Positions 8,633 through 16,378 of a DNA stretch of 63,024 nt are shown in pieces. The notes beneath the pieces were generated by a model. It saw only the letters and a program-made list of their open reading frames with translations, ran no database searches and was not told where the DNA came from. Made by a program: the position numbers and the translations under genes. Source of the stretch: Clostridium sp. (GTDB lineage: Bacteria; Bacillota; Clostridia; Clostridiales; Clostridiaceae); NCBI RefSeq assembly GCF_016650035.1, contig NZ_JAENWM010000013.1:1-63024 (forward strand), read 5' to 3'. Each line of letters starts with the position of its first letter. Position 1 is the first letter of the stretch.

Positions 8633-8661
8633 TAGACAAAGTAAATAGTAGTAGGTATAAT
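8633..8661 (+). promoter_or_regulatory. Sigma-A promoter for the sigma-54 activator gene
   Basis: TAGACA (8633-8638), a 17-bp spacer and a perfect TATAAT (8656-8661), 42 bp before the TTG start. Confidence 0.65.
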
Positions 8662-8703
8662 TAAATAGAGTTACATTATAATTCTATTAAGGGGAGGATT
8701 TAT

Positions 8704-10698
8704 TTGCCAACTAAAAGATTGCTTGATAATGATGAAGAAATTATAAAAAAATGGAAATTATTTATTTCTGAAGATATTTTAAATAAAAATGGACTTCGAG
8801 ACATTATTTCAAAATCTTGGAAGAGAAGTAAATTATATGGTATAGATCCCTATGAAAACAATTTTTCTGTTGATATTACTGAAGATGATTTAAAAAAGAG
8901 GTATAAGGAATTCTTACCCCTACTAGAGACAGCAAAACCGTTAATGCAAACACTGTACAACTTGATTCAAAATTCGGATTTTATGATTAGATTAACAGAT
9001 AGAGACGGATATGTATTAGAACATATAGGAGAGGATAGCTTAATACGTCATCATAATTTTCAGGTATTACAAGATGGATATAATATAAGAGAAGAAGTAA
9101 TAGGGACTAACGCTATTGGACTTTCGTTAATAACGGGTGAACCAATGCAAGTGCTTGGTGGCGAACATTATTTACATAAGTATCATAATTGGACTTCGTC
9201 TGCATGTCCTATAAAGGATGAAGAGAGCAGAATTTTAGGTGTGCTAAGTATTACAGGTAACTTTGAATTTGTACATCCACATACTTTAGGTATGGTAGTA
9301 GCTGCAGCAAAAGCCATAGAAAAAGAAATGAAGCTTGAGAATTCCAATAAAAAATTGAAAATAGTTAATGAACAATTTTATCAAATTACGGAATCATTAT
9401 CAGAGGGTATTATTAGAATAGATAATCAAGGCGAAATAACTAGTATGAATAGATTTGCAAGGAAACTATTGGGATATAGTGCAAAAGATATACAGAATAT
9501 ACACATAAGTGATGTTTTATCTACTAAATGTAAAAAAGATATTCTAGGTGCTGTAAATAAGGGGAAAGGATATCAAGAGGAAGAAATTGATTTCACTACA
9601 AAATTGGGTGCCAATAAAATGTGTATAGTTAATGTTACGCCCATAAGACTTTTTAGATCTTCAGATTTAGGCGGTGGGGTAATTACTTTTAAAGAAAATA
9701 AAGCCGTTCTAAGTATGATTAATAAAATTGTTGGAGCGAATGCAAGATTTACATTTGATGATATATTTGGCAAGAGTGAAAATATAGCTCATTCAATCAA
9801 AATTGCAACAATAGCGTCTAAGAATGACGCTACTATACTACTTCAAGGTGAGAGTGGAACAGGAAAAGAAATGTTTGCACAAGCTATTCATAACGCTAGT
9901 AGAAGAAAAGATAGACCTTTTGTATTTTTAAATTGTGGTGCTATTCCTCGCGATCTAGTTTCTAGCGAACTGTTTGGTTATGTGGAAGGTGCGTTTACGG
10001 GAGCTAAAAGAGGGGGGCATCCAGGAAAATTTGAACTTGCGGATGGAGGAACAATATTTCTTGATGAAATAGGAGATATGCCCCTTGATGTTCAGGTAAG
10101 TTTACTTAGGGTTTTAGAAGAACGTAATGTAGTAAGAGTTGGGGGACATGATGTTATACCAATAAATGTTAGAGTTATTGCAGCCTCAAACAAAGATTTA
10201 AAAAAAGAAGTTGCCCTTGGAAAATTCCGAAGTGATTTCTTTTATAGAATAAATGTTATGCCTATTTATATAAATTCTCTTAGGGAAAGAAAAGAAGATA
10301 TTAAGATATTTATTGATTATTTTTATGAGAAATTCTGTGAGTCAAATGATAAGAATATAAAAAAGATTCATGAAAGCTTTTATGAAGGTATGATTAATTA
10401 TGATTGGCCAGGAAATGTTCGGGAACTACAGAATATTATGCAGCTCGTATTAAATATAGCTGAAAATAACAATGCACTTACAGGTGTTAACTTACCAAGT
10501 TATATAAGGGAGAAAGAAAATGTTGGAGAAACAAGTGGCATAAAACAACTACTTACATTAGAACAAATTGAAAAGAATACTATTATGCAAACATTAATAG
10601 ATGTAAATGATAATATGGCAGCAGCCTCTAGAATATTAGGTATAGGTAGAAGTACACTGTATAGGAAGATGGGAAAATATAAATTAGTTAATAGATAG
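8704..10698 (+). CDS. Sigma-54-dependent transcriptional activator (GAF-PAS-AAA-Fis)
   Basis: A 664-residue enhancer-binding protein of the AcoR-like type. The order is: an N-terminal helical region plus GAF-like sensor (about residues 60-215, with REEVIGTNAIGLSL), a PAS domain (about 220-335), the sigma-54-contacting AAA+ domain (about 350-580) and a Fis-type helix-turn-helix at the C-terminus (about 620-664). The AAA+ domain has Walker A GESGTGKE (near 382), the sigma-54 loop GAFTGA (near 429), Walker B GGTIFLDEIGD and the arginine-finger region FRSDFFYRINV. It therefore should be fully competent. The start is TTG 8704 after GGGGAGG (8691-8697). A perfect sigma-54 promoter lies 272 bp after its stop, before the antiporter operon, which is the obvious target. 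There is no receiver domain, so a small ligand sensed by GAF or PAS is likely. Confidence 0.93.
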   Translation: MPTKRLLDNDEEIIKKWKLFISEDILNKNGLRDIISKSWKRSKLYGIDPYENNFSVDITEDDLKKRYKEFLPLLETAKPLMQTLYNLIQNSDFMIRLTDRDGYVLEHIGEDSLIRHHNFQVLQDGYNIREEVIGTNAIGLSLITGEPMQVLGGEHYLHKYHNWTSSACPIKDEESRILGVLSITGNFEFVHPHTLGMVVAAAKAIEKEMKLENSNKKLKIVNEQFYQITESLSEGIIRIDNQGEITSMNRFARKLLGYSAKDIQNIHISDVLSTKCKKDILGAVNKGKGYQEEEIDFTTKLGANKMCIVNVTPIRLFRSSDLGGGVITFKENKAVLSMINKIVGANARFTFDDIFGKSENIAHSIKIATIASKNDATILLQGESGTGKEMFAQAIHNASRRKDRPFVFLNCGAIPRDLVSSELFGYVEGAFTGAKRGGHPGKFELADGGTIFLDEIGDMPLDVQVSLLRVLEERNVVRVGGHDVIPINVRVIAASNKDLKKEVALGKFRSDFFYRINVMPIYINSLRERKEDIKIFIDYFYEKFCESNDKNIKKIHESFYEGMINYDWPGNVRELQNIMQLVLNIAENNNALTGVNLPSYIREKENVGETSGIKQLLTLEQIEKNTIMQTLIDVNDNMAAASRILGIGRSTLYRKMGKYKLVNR

Positions 10699-10770
10699 AA
10701 AATTTTTTGACTTAAGTAATAGTTAACGTGAAATAAAGTATGCAATACTACTTTATGCAATTACGATATC

Positions 10771-10808
10771 TGTGTCGACATGATACATATGTATCAAAAT
10801 GGAACACA
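10771..10808. promoter_or_regulatory. Candidate upstream activator sites
   Basis: The segment contains TGTCGACA (10773-10780), directly followed by the perfect 16-bp palindrome TGATACATATGTATCA (10781-10796). It is bracketed by TGTGTC and GGAACACA in inverted orientation. The palindrome centre is about 205 bp upstream of the predicted sigma-54 start site, a normal distance for enhancer sites working by DNA looping. Confidence 0.5.
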
Positions 10809-10901
10809 AATTCATTGGTGATAGTGATTTAGTGTGTCAGTTTGAAACAGGTCGATGTAAACAGTTAGATTATATTGCAATTCACTATTTATAAAAATAA
10901 T

Positions 10902-10952
10902 AAAAAAAAGGTTGTAAACCGTTGGAAGCCAATGGTTTATAACCTTTTTTTT
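10902..10952 (+). terminator. Terminator after the activator gene
   Basis: A long stem of about 22 bp with two G-T pairs: AGGTTGTAAACCGTTGG pairs with CCAATGGTTTATAACCT around an AAG loop, with A run before and T run after. It can act in both directions. Confidence 0.85.
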
Positions 10953-10969
10953 ATTGAAATAGGGGATTA

Positions 10970-10985
10970 TGGCATGGTTATTGCT
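10970..10985 (+). promoter_or_regulatory. Sigma-54 (-24/-12) promoter of the antiporter operon
   Basis: TGGCATGGTTATTGCT matches the consensus TGGCAC-N5-TTGCW at all but one position. The invariant GG (10971-10972) and GC (10983-10984) are separated by exactly 10 bp. Transcription is predicted to start near 10996, giving a leader of about 65 nt before mnhE. A complete sigma-54 activator gene lies immediately upstream. Confidence 0.8.
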
Positions 10986-11060
10986 ACTTAGTTATTCAAG
11001 AATATAATGATAAAAAAATCGAAGAAAAGTAAGCTGAAAATGTATAGGAGGATTTCTAAC

Positions 11061-11537
11061 ATGTATTATGGGATTGTAGGTTTATACCTGTTATTTTGGA
11101 TAGTTATATCAGAAAATGCAAAAATTGAAACTATTTGTATTGGTATAATAATAAGTTTGTTAGTTGCAACTTTAAATAAAGATTTAATCTGTATTAACAG
11201 AAAATGGAAGTTTAGGAAAAATAGTATGTTGTGGATTTCCTACACAACCCTTATGTTAAAAGAAATATTAGTTTCCAATATTAATGTAGCAAAGATAGTT
11301 TTGAGCCCTAAAATGATTATATCACCACAGATGATAACAATTAAAACAAAGATAAAATCTGATTTTAATAAAACAATTTTTGCCAATACAATAACATTAA
11401 CTCCAGGAACCTTAACTATTTCAATGAATGAAGATGAAATAACTGTGCATTGTTTGAAAGGTGAGTATTCAAATGAATTAACTAATTCATCTTTTGAAAA
11501 AATAATACTGAAAGTTGAGGAAGGCATTTATGAGTAA
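11061..11537 (+). CDS. mnhE: Cation/proton antiporter subunit MrpE/MnhE
   Basis: First gene of a nine-gene Mrp/Mbh-type membrane complex that exchanges Na+ (or K+) for protons. MnhE is a small membrane subunit. The 158-residue protein has two close N-terminal transmembrane segments (YGIVGLYLLFWIVIS and the ICIGIIISLLVATL stretch), the family segment LMLKEILVSNINVAKIVL, and FANTITLTPGTLTISMNED, the best-conserved MnhE block. ATG 11061 is chosen because AGGAGG (11046-11051) precedes it; an upstream ATG at 11007 has no ribosome site. Its end overlaps mnhF by 8 bp, indicating translational coupling. Confidence 0.93.
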   Translation: MYYGIVGLYLLFWIVISENAKIETICIGIIISLLVATLNKDLICINRKWKFRKNSMLWISYTTLMLKEILVSNINVAKIVLSPKMIISPQMITIKTKIKSDFNKTIFANTITLTPGTLTISMNEDEITVHCLKGEYSNELTNSSFEKIILKVEEGIYE

Positions 11538-11799
11538 ACTATTAATTTTTTCTATTTTATTTTTATCAGTTACAATTTTTATATGTATGTTCAGAGCAAT
11601 CAAGGGACCGACTGCGGCAGATAGACTTATTGCTGTTAATGTAATAGGAACTAAAACTATTGTACTTATTCTCATAGTTTCATTTTTGCTTCATGAAACT
11701 TATTTTGTGGATGTAGCCATAGTATATGCTTTAATAAGTTTTTTATCGTCTATTGTAATAGCGAAAGTTATTGAAAATTCAGGAGGGAAAAATATATGA
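11530..11799 (+). CDS. mnhF: Cation/proton antiporter subunit MrpF/MnhF
   Basis: An 89-residue protein with three transmembrane helices and the MnhF signature RAIKGPTAADRLIAVNVIGTK, then the FVDVAIVYALISFLSSIVIAK segment. The ATG at 11530 lies inside the end of mnhE and has GAGGAAGG upstream. It overlaps the next gene by 4 bp. In Mrp it forms part of the small-subunit half of the complex. Confidence 0.94.
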   Translation: MSKLLIFSILFLSVTIFICMFRAIKGPTAADRLIAVNVIGTKTIVLILIVSFLLHETYFVDVAIVYALISFLSSIVIAKVIENSGGKNI

Positions 11800-12116
11800 A
11801 AGATATTATTGTAACAATCTTTCTCCTTGGGGGGTTATTCTTTTTCATGGTTGGCACCTTAGGAATCATAAGATTTCCAGATATATTTACAAGAGCTCAT
11901 AGTTCTTCTAAATGTGATACTTTAGGGGCTGTTCTATGCCTATCTTCATTAGTAGTACTGGAAGGGTTAGATATGGTTAGTTTTAAATTTATATTGATTC
12001 TTGTATTTGTGTGGATAGCAAATCCCACAGCTACACATTTAATTGCTAAGGCTGAACACATAAGGCAGGCTACCCTAGAAAAAACAAATGGGGTGAAAAA
12101 GCATGAAAATATTTAG
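11796..12116 (+). CDS. mnhG: Cation/proton antiporter subunit MrpG/MnhG
   Basis: A 106-residue protein with three transmembrane helices and the MnhG hallmark LGIIRFPDIFTRAHSSSKCDTLG, ending in a cytoplasmic tail after WIANPTATHLIAKAEH. It overlaps mnhF by 4 bp (ATGA) and the next gene by 14 bp. Function is structural within the antiporter; no catalytic role is assigned to this subunit. Confidence 0.94.
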   Translation: MKDIIVTIFLLGGLFFFMVGTLGIIRFPDIFTRAHSSSKCDTLGAVLCLSSLVVLEGLDMVSFKFILILVFVWIANPTATHLIAKAEHIRQATLEKTNGVKKHENI

Positions 12117-12342
12117 TGTTATAATGCTGGCGTTTTTAATAGGATCTGCTATAGCCGTTTCTACTATAAAAAGTTTACTTGGTGCAATAATAGTATTTAT
12201 GGTTTATAGCCTTATAATGACGATTCTATGGCAACAGCTAAATGCCCCAGATTTGGCAATAACTGAAGCGGCAGTAGGTGCGGGTATTACTACAATTTTA
12301 TTTGTACTTACACTAAAGCGAATTAAAGGAGTAACAAAATGA
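12103..12342 (+). CDS. MbhD-like subunit (DUF4040; MrpA C-terminal part 1)
   Basis: A 79-residue protein of two to three transmembrane helices with SLLGAIIVFMVYSLIMTILWQQLNAPDLAITEAAVGAGITT. It matches the stretch found inside the C-terminal part of large MrpA proteins and, as a free protein, as MbhD of archaeal membrane-bound hydrogenases. In the quinone-reductase family this corresponds to an NuoJ-like element; the acidic residue in the ITEAAVG segment is conserved. It overlaps both neighbours (14 and 4 bp). Confidence 0.88.
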   Translation: MKIFSVIMLAFLIGSAIAVSTIKSLLGAIIVFMVYSLIMTILWQQLNAPDLAITEAAVGAGITTILFVLTLKRIKGVTK

Positions 12343-13061
12343 AAAAACTTTTATCTATACTAATTACAATAAGTTTAATTATTATTTTACTCTTGGGGGT
12401 TAATGAACTTCCCGAATTTGGACAATATGATAACCCGGCCAATAATGAAGTTGCACAGTATTACATTGAGAACACAACAAAAGAAACTGGTGCAATGAAT
12501 ATTGTTACAGGAATTATTTTAGATTACCGTGCCTTTGATACTTTTGTTGAGGCGAGTGTACTATTTACTGCTTCAATTATAGTGTTATTGGTTCTTAAAA
12601 GAGAAAAAAGATCGGGAGATTTAGAAAATGAAGAAGTGATTATAGAAAGCACTATTTTAAAACAGGTAAGTAAAGTGCTAATACCTTGTATTCAAATTTT
12701 TGGAATATATATAATTTTCTATGGGCATTTAAGCCCAGGGGGAGGATTTGCAGGTGGAACTATTATAGGTACAAGTTTAATTTTGTATAGAATAATTTAT
12801 GGAAAAAAATTTACTGATAAAAAAATTCCGTACTCAAAATTAATAACTTATCTCTGCGGTGCTATTATTTTTTATGGATTACTAAAAGGGTATAGTTTTA
12901 TAACTGGTGGAAATCATTTAGAACTTCCACAACCAGGACTTGGAATTCCAGGCAATATACTCAGTGGTGGTTTTTTATTGCCATTAAACATATTAGTCGG
13001 ACTTATTGTGGCAATTACTATTTACTTTTTTTTTACTTTATTCGACGGAGGAGAAATTTAA
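12339..13061 (+). CDS. mnhB: MbhE-MnhB fusion subunit
   Basis: A 240-residue protein that joins two modules. The N-terminal part (about residues 1-90) with TGIILDYRAFDTFVEASVLFTAS is like MbhE, the last piece of MrpA. The C-terminal part (about 100-240) is MnhB with the signature IIFYGHLSPGGGFAGGTIIG. In archaeal Mbh these are separate (MbhE and MbhF); in Mrp the first is part of MrpA. It overlaps the preceding gene by 4 bp, and the next ribosome site lies inside its end. Confidence 0.9.
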   Translation: MKKLLSILITISLIIILLLGVNELPEFGQYDNPANNEVAQYYIENTTKETGAMNIVTGIILDYRAFDTFVEASVLFTASIIVLLVLKREKRSGDLENEEVIIESTILKQVSKVLIPCIQIFGIYIIFYGHLSPGGGFAGGTIIGTSLILYRIIYGKKFTDKKIPYSKLITYLCGAIIFYGLLKGYSFITGGNHLELPQPGLGIPGNILSGGFLLPLNILVGLIVAITIYFFFTLFDGGEI

Positions 13062-13062
13062 T

Positions 13063-13425
13063 ATGGAAGGCTTAATAAGCAATTATTATGAAACTGGCGC
13101 GATTATACTGTTTGGAATTGGATTTGCAATACTATTATTACACAATAATTTAATAAAAAAAATTATTGGCATGAATATAATGGATACAGCAATTTTCTTG
13201 TTTTTTATAGCGAAAGGATATGTTTTAGGCCTAGATGCACCTATTATTATAGGGGCACATAAGGGAGTTCAATGTTATATCAATCCTGTTCCTTCTGCTT
13301 TAATGCTTACTGGTATAGTTGTAGCAGTTAGTACAACAGCATTTGCCCTTGCTCTAACAGTAAAACTATATGAAGGATACGGTAGTATTGAATTAGATGA
13401 AATTATGAAAATGAGGAGTGAATAA
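13063..13425 (+). CDS. mnhC: Cation/proton antiporter subunit MrpC/MnhC (NuoK-like)
   Basis: A 120-residue NuoK-like protein with three transmembrane helices. GFAILLLHNNLIKKIIGMNIMD is the conserved first-loop region, and NPVPSALMLTGIVVAVSTTAFALAL is the family's last-helix block. The start ATG 13063 follows GGAGGAG. An upstream ATG in frame would put the start inside mnhB and lacks a ribosome site. The next gene starts one base after its stop codon. Confidence 0.93.
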   Translation: MEGLISNYYETGAIILFGIGFAILLLHNNLIKKIIGMNIMDTAIFLFFIAKGYVLGLDAPIIIGAHKGVQCYINPVPSALMLTGIVVAVSTTAFALALTVKLYEGYGSIELDEIMKMRSE

Positions 13426-13426
13426 A

Positions 13427-14899
13427 ATGAGCTTAATTGAAAGTTTTCCACTTACTATTATATTAATTTTGTTTGTTACGGCGTTTATAATGCCACTTAT
13501 TAAAAAGAAAAAGATTGTCAAGATGATCAGTTTAGTATCAATGACAATAGTTATGATTTTAGCAATGTTAAATTTAAAGTTTGTTATTAAAAATGGAGAG
13601 TATTTGTATAGAATTGGACATTTTAATGCTCCCTATGGAATTGAATTTCGAATTGGAATCATTGAGGCTATGATGGGACTCCTTTTTACCTTTGTTGCAC
13701 TTATGATAGTTTGGTATTCAACCTATAGTATAGAAAAAGAAATTAAAGAGTCAAAGATAGGTTTATATTATTTACTTATTAATATTTTAATAGGGTCCCT
13801 CCTTGGAGTAGTATATTCTAATGATTTATTTAACTGTTTTGTATTTATAGAAGTAGGAACACTTGCATCCTGTGGAATTATTATTGTTAAAGACAAAAAA
13901 GAAAATATAAGAGCTACATTAAAATATTTAATAATGAGTTGTCTGGGATCTGGCCTTGTACTTATGGGAATTGCTTATTTGTACTCAATGACTGGACATT
14001 TAAATATTAACTACATCCATGAAGAATTAATAAAATCCTATTTAAATTATCCCAATGCAGTATTAATATCTATAGTTTTATTTATTATTGGTCTCGGAGT
14101 AAAGAGTGCAATGTTCCCGCTGCACAATTGGCTTCCAGATGCACATTCAAACGCACCGTCATCCTCAAGTGCTATTCTATCTTCGCTAGTTTTAAAGGCT
14201 TTTGTCTTACTTTTGATAAAGATATTATATAGACTTTATGGAATGGAGATACTGCACCATTATTCAGTTCTAAATATTATTTTAATACTAGGTAGTTTAG
14301 GAATGATAATGGGCTCGGTATTTGCTATCTTTCAAAAGAATATAAAAAGAGTTATAGCATATTCTACCGTGGCACAAATGGGGTATATATTTTTAGGTGT
14401 TGGGCTAGGAACAGATATAGGGGTTTCCATTGCTATATTTCATATTATCGGCCATGCCTTAACTAAATCAGCACTGTTTTTATTAGTTGGAGCAATGATA
14501 GAACAAACAGGGCACAAGACCTTAGAACATCTAAGGGGAATAGGTAGAGAAATGCCATTAACCTTGGGACTATTTTCCGTAGCTGCACTATCTATGATAG
14601 GAATTCCTATGTTGCCTGGGTTTATAAGTAAGTGGTATTTATCTTTAGCCACTATTGCAGCTGGAGAAACAATTTTAATTGTAGTTATCTTGCTTAGTAG
14701 TTTACTCAATGCAGTTTATTACTCTCCAATTGTTATAAATGGATTTTTTGGAGAAGAAAATTTAAAAGGTAAAGTATATAAATCCAAAAGTAAGCCTATA
14801 AAAGAAATGATTCCTGTAATCTTTTTAGTGGGTTCAATGATTTACGTAGGAATAGCATCTAGAGGAATTATAAATTTAATTACTCTGGGACTTAAATAG
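13427..14899 (+). CDS. Proton-conducting antiporter subunit MrpD-like (first copy)
   Basis: A 490-residue NuoL/M/N-type antiporter subunit with about 14 transmembrane helices. The key ion-path residues are present: Glu in NCFVFIEVGTLASCG (helix 5) and Lys in LGVKSAMFPLHNWLPDAHSNAPSSSSA (helix 7), with a further lysine/histidine region in FHIIGHALTKSALFLLVGA. The ATG follows GAGGAG. In Mrp systems MrpD is one of two such subunits; here three follow in a row. The SSSS in place of the usual TPVSA in helix 8 is worth noting, since it is also seen in MrpD-like proteins. Confidence 0.92.
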   Translation: MSLIESFPLTIILILFVTAFIMPLIKKKKIVKMISLVSMTIVMILAMLNLKFVIKNGEYLYRIGHFNAPYGIEFRIGIIEAMMGLLFTFVALMIVWYSTYSIEKEIKESKIGLYYLLINILIGSLLGVVYSNDLFNCFVFIEVGTLASCGIIIVKDKKENIRATLKYLIMSCLGSGLVLMGIAYLYSMTGHLNINYIHEELIKSYLNYPNAVLISIVLFIIGLGVKSAMFPLHNWLPDAHSNAPSSSSAILSSLVLKAFVLLLIKILYRLYGMEILHHYSVLNIILILGSLGMIMGSVFAIFQKNIKRVIAYSTVAQMGYIFLGVGLGTDIGVSIAIFHIIGHALTKSALFLLVGAMIEQTGHKTLEHLRGIGREMPLTLGLFSVAALSMIGIPMLPGFISKWYLSLATIAAGETILIVVILLSSLLNAVYYSPIVINGFFGEENLKGKVYKSKSKPIKEMIPVIFLVGSMIYVGIASRGIINLITLGLK

Positions 14900-14915
14900 A
14901 GGAGGGAATTATAAA

Positions 14916-16361
14916 GTGAATAGTAGCATAATAATACTTCCCATTATATTTCCATTTATATTAGCAATAATTATGGCAACTATAAAATTTGATGAGAAGA
15001 AAAGGAATGTTTTTGTAAGCATAGGTGTTATATTGAATTTTGTTTTTCTAGTTGCTATATTTTATAAGTTTGGGGAAAGCAACTTTCATCTACTCAAATT
15101 GAATGAATTTCTGGATGTTTACTTTAGAATAGATAAGTTAAGCATACTATTTTCACTATTGGTTTCGATTTTATGGGTTTTTACTGCTTTTTATGCAATG
15201 CAATATATGAAGCATGAGGGAAAAGAAAGAAAGTTTTTCAGTTTTTTTCTTGCAACCCTTGGGGTAACCATTGGAATTGCTTTTGCAGGGAATCTTATAA
15301 CACTTTACGCCTTTTATGAGTTTCTAACACTGTCAACTTTTCCACTTGTAATACATACAGAGTCAAAACAAGCTCTAAAAAGTGGAAAGAAATATCTAAT
15401 ATATTCTTTTTCAGGAGCAGCACTAGTTTTACTTGGAATGCTTTTATTATTCAGTATTACTAGTGATTTGACATTTGCTTCGCATGGTATTTTATCACCA
15501 CTAACAAATGATAATAGGACCCTATATATAATAAGCTATGTTGCTATGTTTTTAGGTTTTGGAGTTAAAGCAGCCCTTGTACCATTTCATTCATGGCTAC
15601 CTGCTGCAATGATTGCACCAACACCAGTTAGTGCACTTCTTCATGCAGTTGCAGTTGTGAAATCAGGGATTTTTGCTATTGTTAGAATGACATATTTTAT
15701 CTTTGGAGCAGAAATTGTTAAGGCACTTCATGTAAACATATTTTTGAGCATTCTTGTAGTACTTTCAATTTTGATGGGCTCATTCTTAGCGCTGCATCAA
15801 GAAAATTTAAAGAAGAGATTAGCATACTCAACCATTAGTCAACTGGGATATATTTTACTCGGAATAGTTCTTCTAAATGAAGATGCATTTGTTGGAAGTC
15901 TCCTTCATTTAATTAACCATGCAGTAATTAAGATTGTTCTTTTCTTCTGTGTAGGAGCGATAATGTACACTACTGGAAAAACGGATATTAGCCAGATTAG
16001 AGGTATTGGAAAACAAATGCCAATAACAATGTGCTGTTTTGGTATAGCTTCTATATCATTAATCGGAATTCCACCTACAAACGGATTTGTTAGTAAGTGG
16101 TATCTAGCTCAAGGTGGACTTGCAGAGGGGAAAATGATTTTCCCTGCAATACTCCTTATTAGTGCACTGTTAACTGCACTATATCTTCTTCCAGTTATAA
16201 CTGAAGCTTTTTTCAAAAAAGGGGAAGACGCTATAGTTAAAGAGGCCCCAAAGAAAATGTTAATCCCTATAGTTATGATTACTATCATTGTTGTTTTACT
16301 TGGGTTATTTCCTAATATGATTATCTCATTTATACAAGAAATTGCCAGTGAGGTACTTTAA
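14916..16361 (+). CDS. Proton-conducting antiporter subunit (second copy)
   Basis: A 481-residue NuoL/M/N-family membrane protein. It carries Glu in LYAFYEFLTLSTFPLV, Lys in GFGVKAALVPFHSWLPAAM and the helix-8 APTPVSALLHAVAVVKSG block, which is closer to NuoM/NuoL than the first copy. A third conserved region is LINHAVIKIVLFFCVGA. The start is GTG 14916 behind GGAGGG. All charged residues of a working proton half-channel seem present. Spacing of 16 bp from the previous gene supports co-transcription. Confidence 0.91.
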   Translation: MNSSIIILPIIFPFILAIIMATIKFDEKKRNVFVSIGVILNFVFLVAIFYKFGESNFHLLKLNEFLDVYFRIDKLSILFSLLVSILWVFTAFYAMQYMKHEGKERKFFSFFLATLGVTIGIAFAGNLITLYAFYEFLTLSTFPLVIHTESKQALKSGKKYLIYSFSGAALVLLGMLLLFSITSDLTFASHGILSPLTNDNRTLYIISYVAMFLGFGVKAALVPFHSWLPAAMIAPTPVSALLHAVAVVKSGIFAIVRMTYFIFGAEIVKALHVNIFLSILVVLSILMGSFLALHQENLKKRLAYSTISQLGYILLGIVLLNEDAFVGSLLHLINHAVIKIVLFFCVGAIMYTTGKTDISQIRGIGKQMPITMCCFGIASISLIGIPPTNGFVSKWYLAQGGLAEGKMIFPAILLISALLTALYLLPVITEAFFKKGEDAIVKEAPKKMLIPIVMITIIVVLLGLFPNMIISFIQEIASEVL

Positions 16362-16378
16362 GAAAGGAGAATATTATA

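Larger units (their letters stand above)
10699..11060 (+). promoter_or_regulatory. Regulatory intergenic region of the antiporter operon
   Basis: These 362 bp hold, in order, palindromic candidate activator sites (10771-10808), a second TGTGTC copy (10833-10838), a strong terminator for the upstream gene (10902-10952), a sigma-54 promoter (10970-10985) and the leader with the mnhE ribosome site AGGAGG (11046-11051). An in-frame ATG at 11007 lacks a ribosome site and is not taken as the start. Confidence 0.7.

Noticed and set aside
11007-11060. Earlier start of the mnhE gene at ATG 11007
   Set aside because: There is no ribosome site before it, it would lie only about 10 nt after the sigma-54 start site, and the extra Lys/Arg-rich residues are not typical of MnhE. 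AGGAGG precedes the ATG at 11061.
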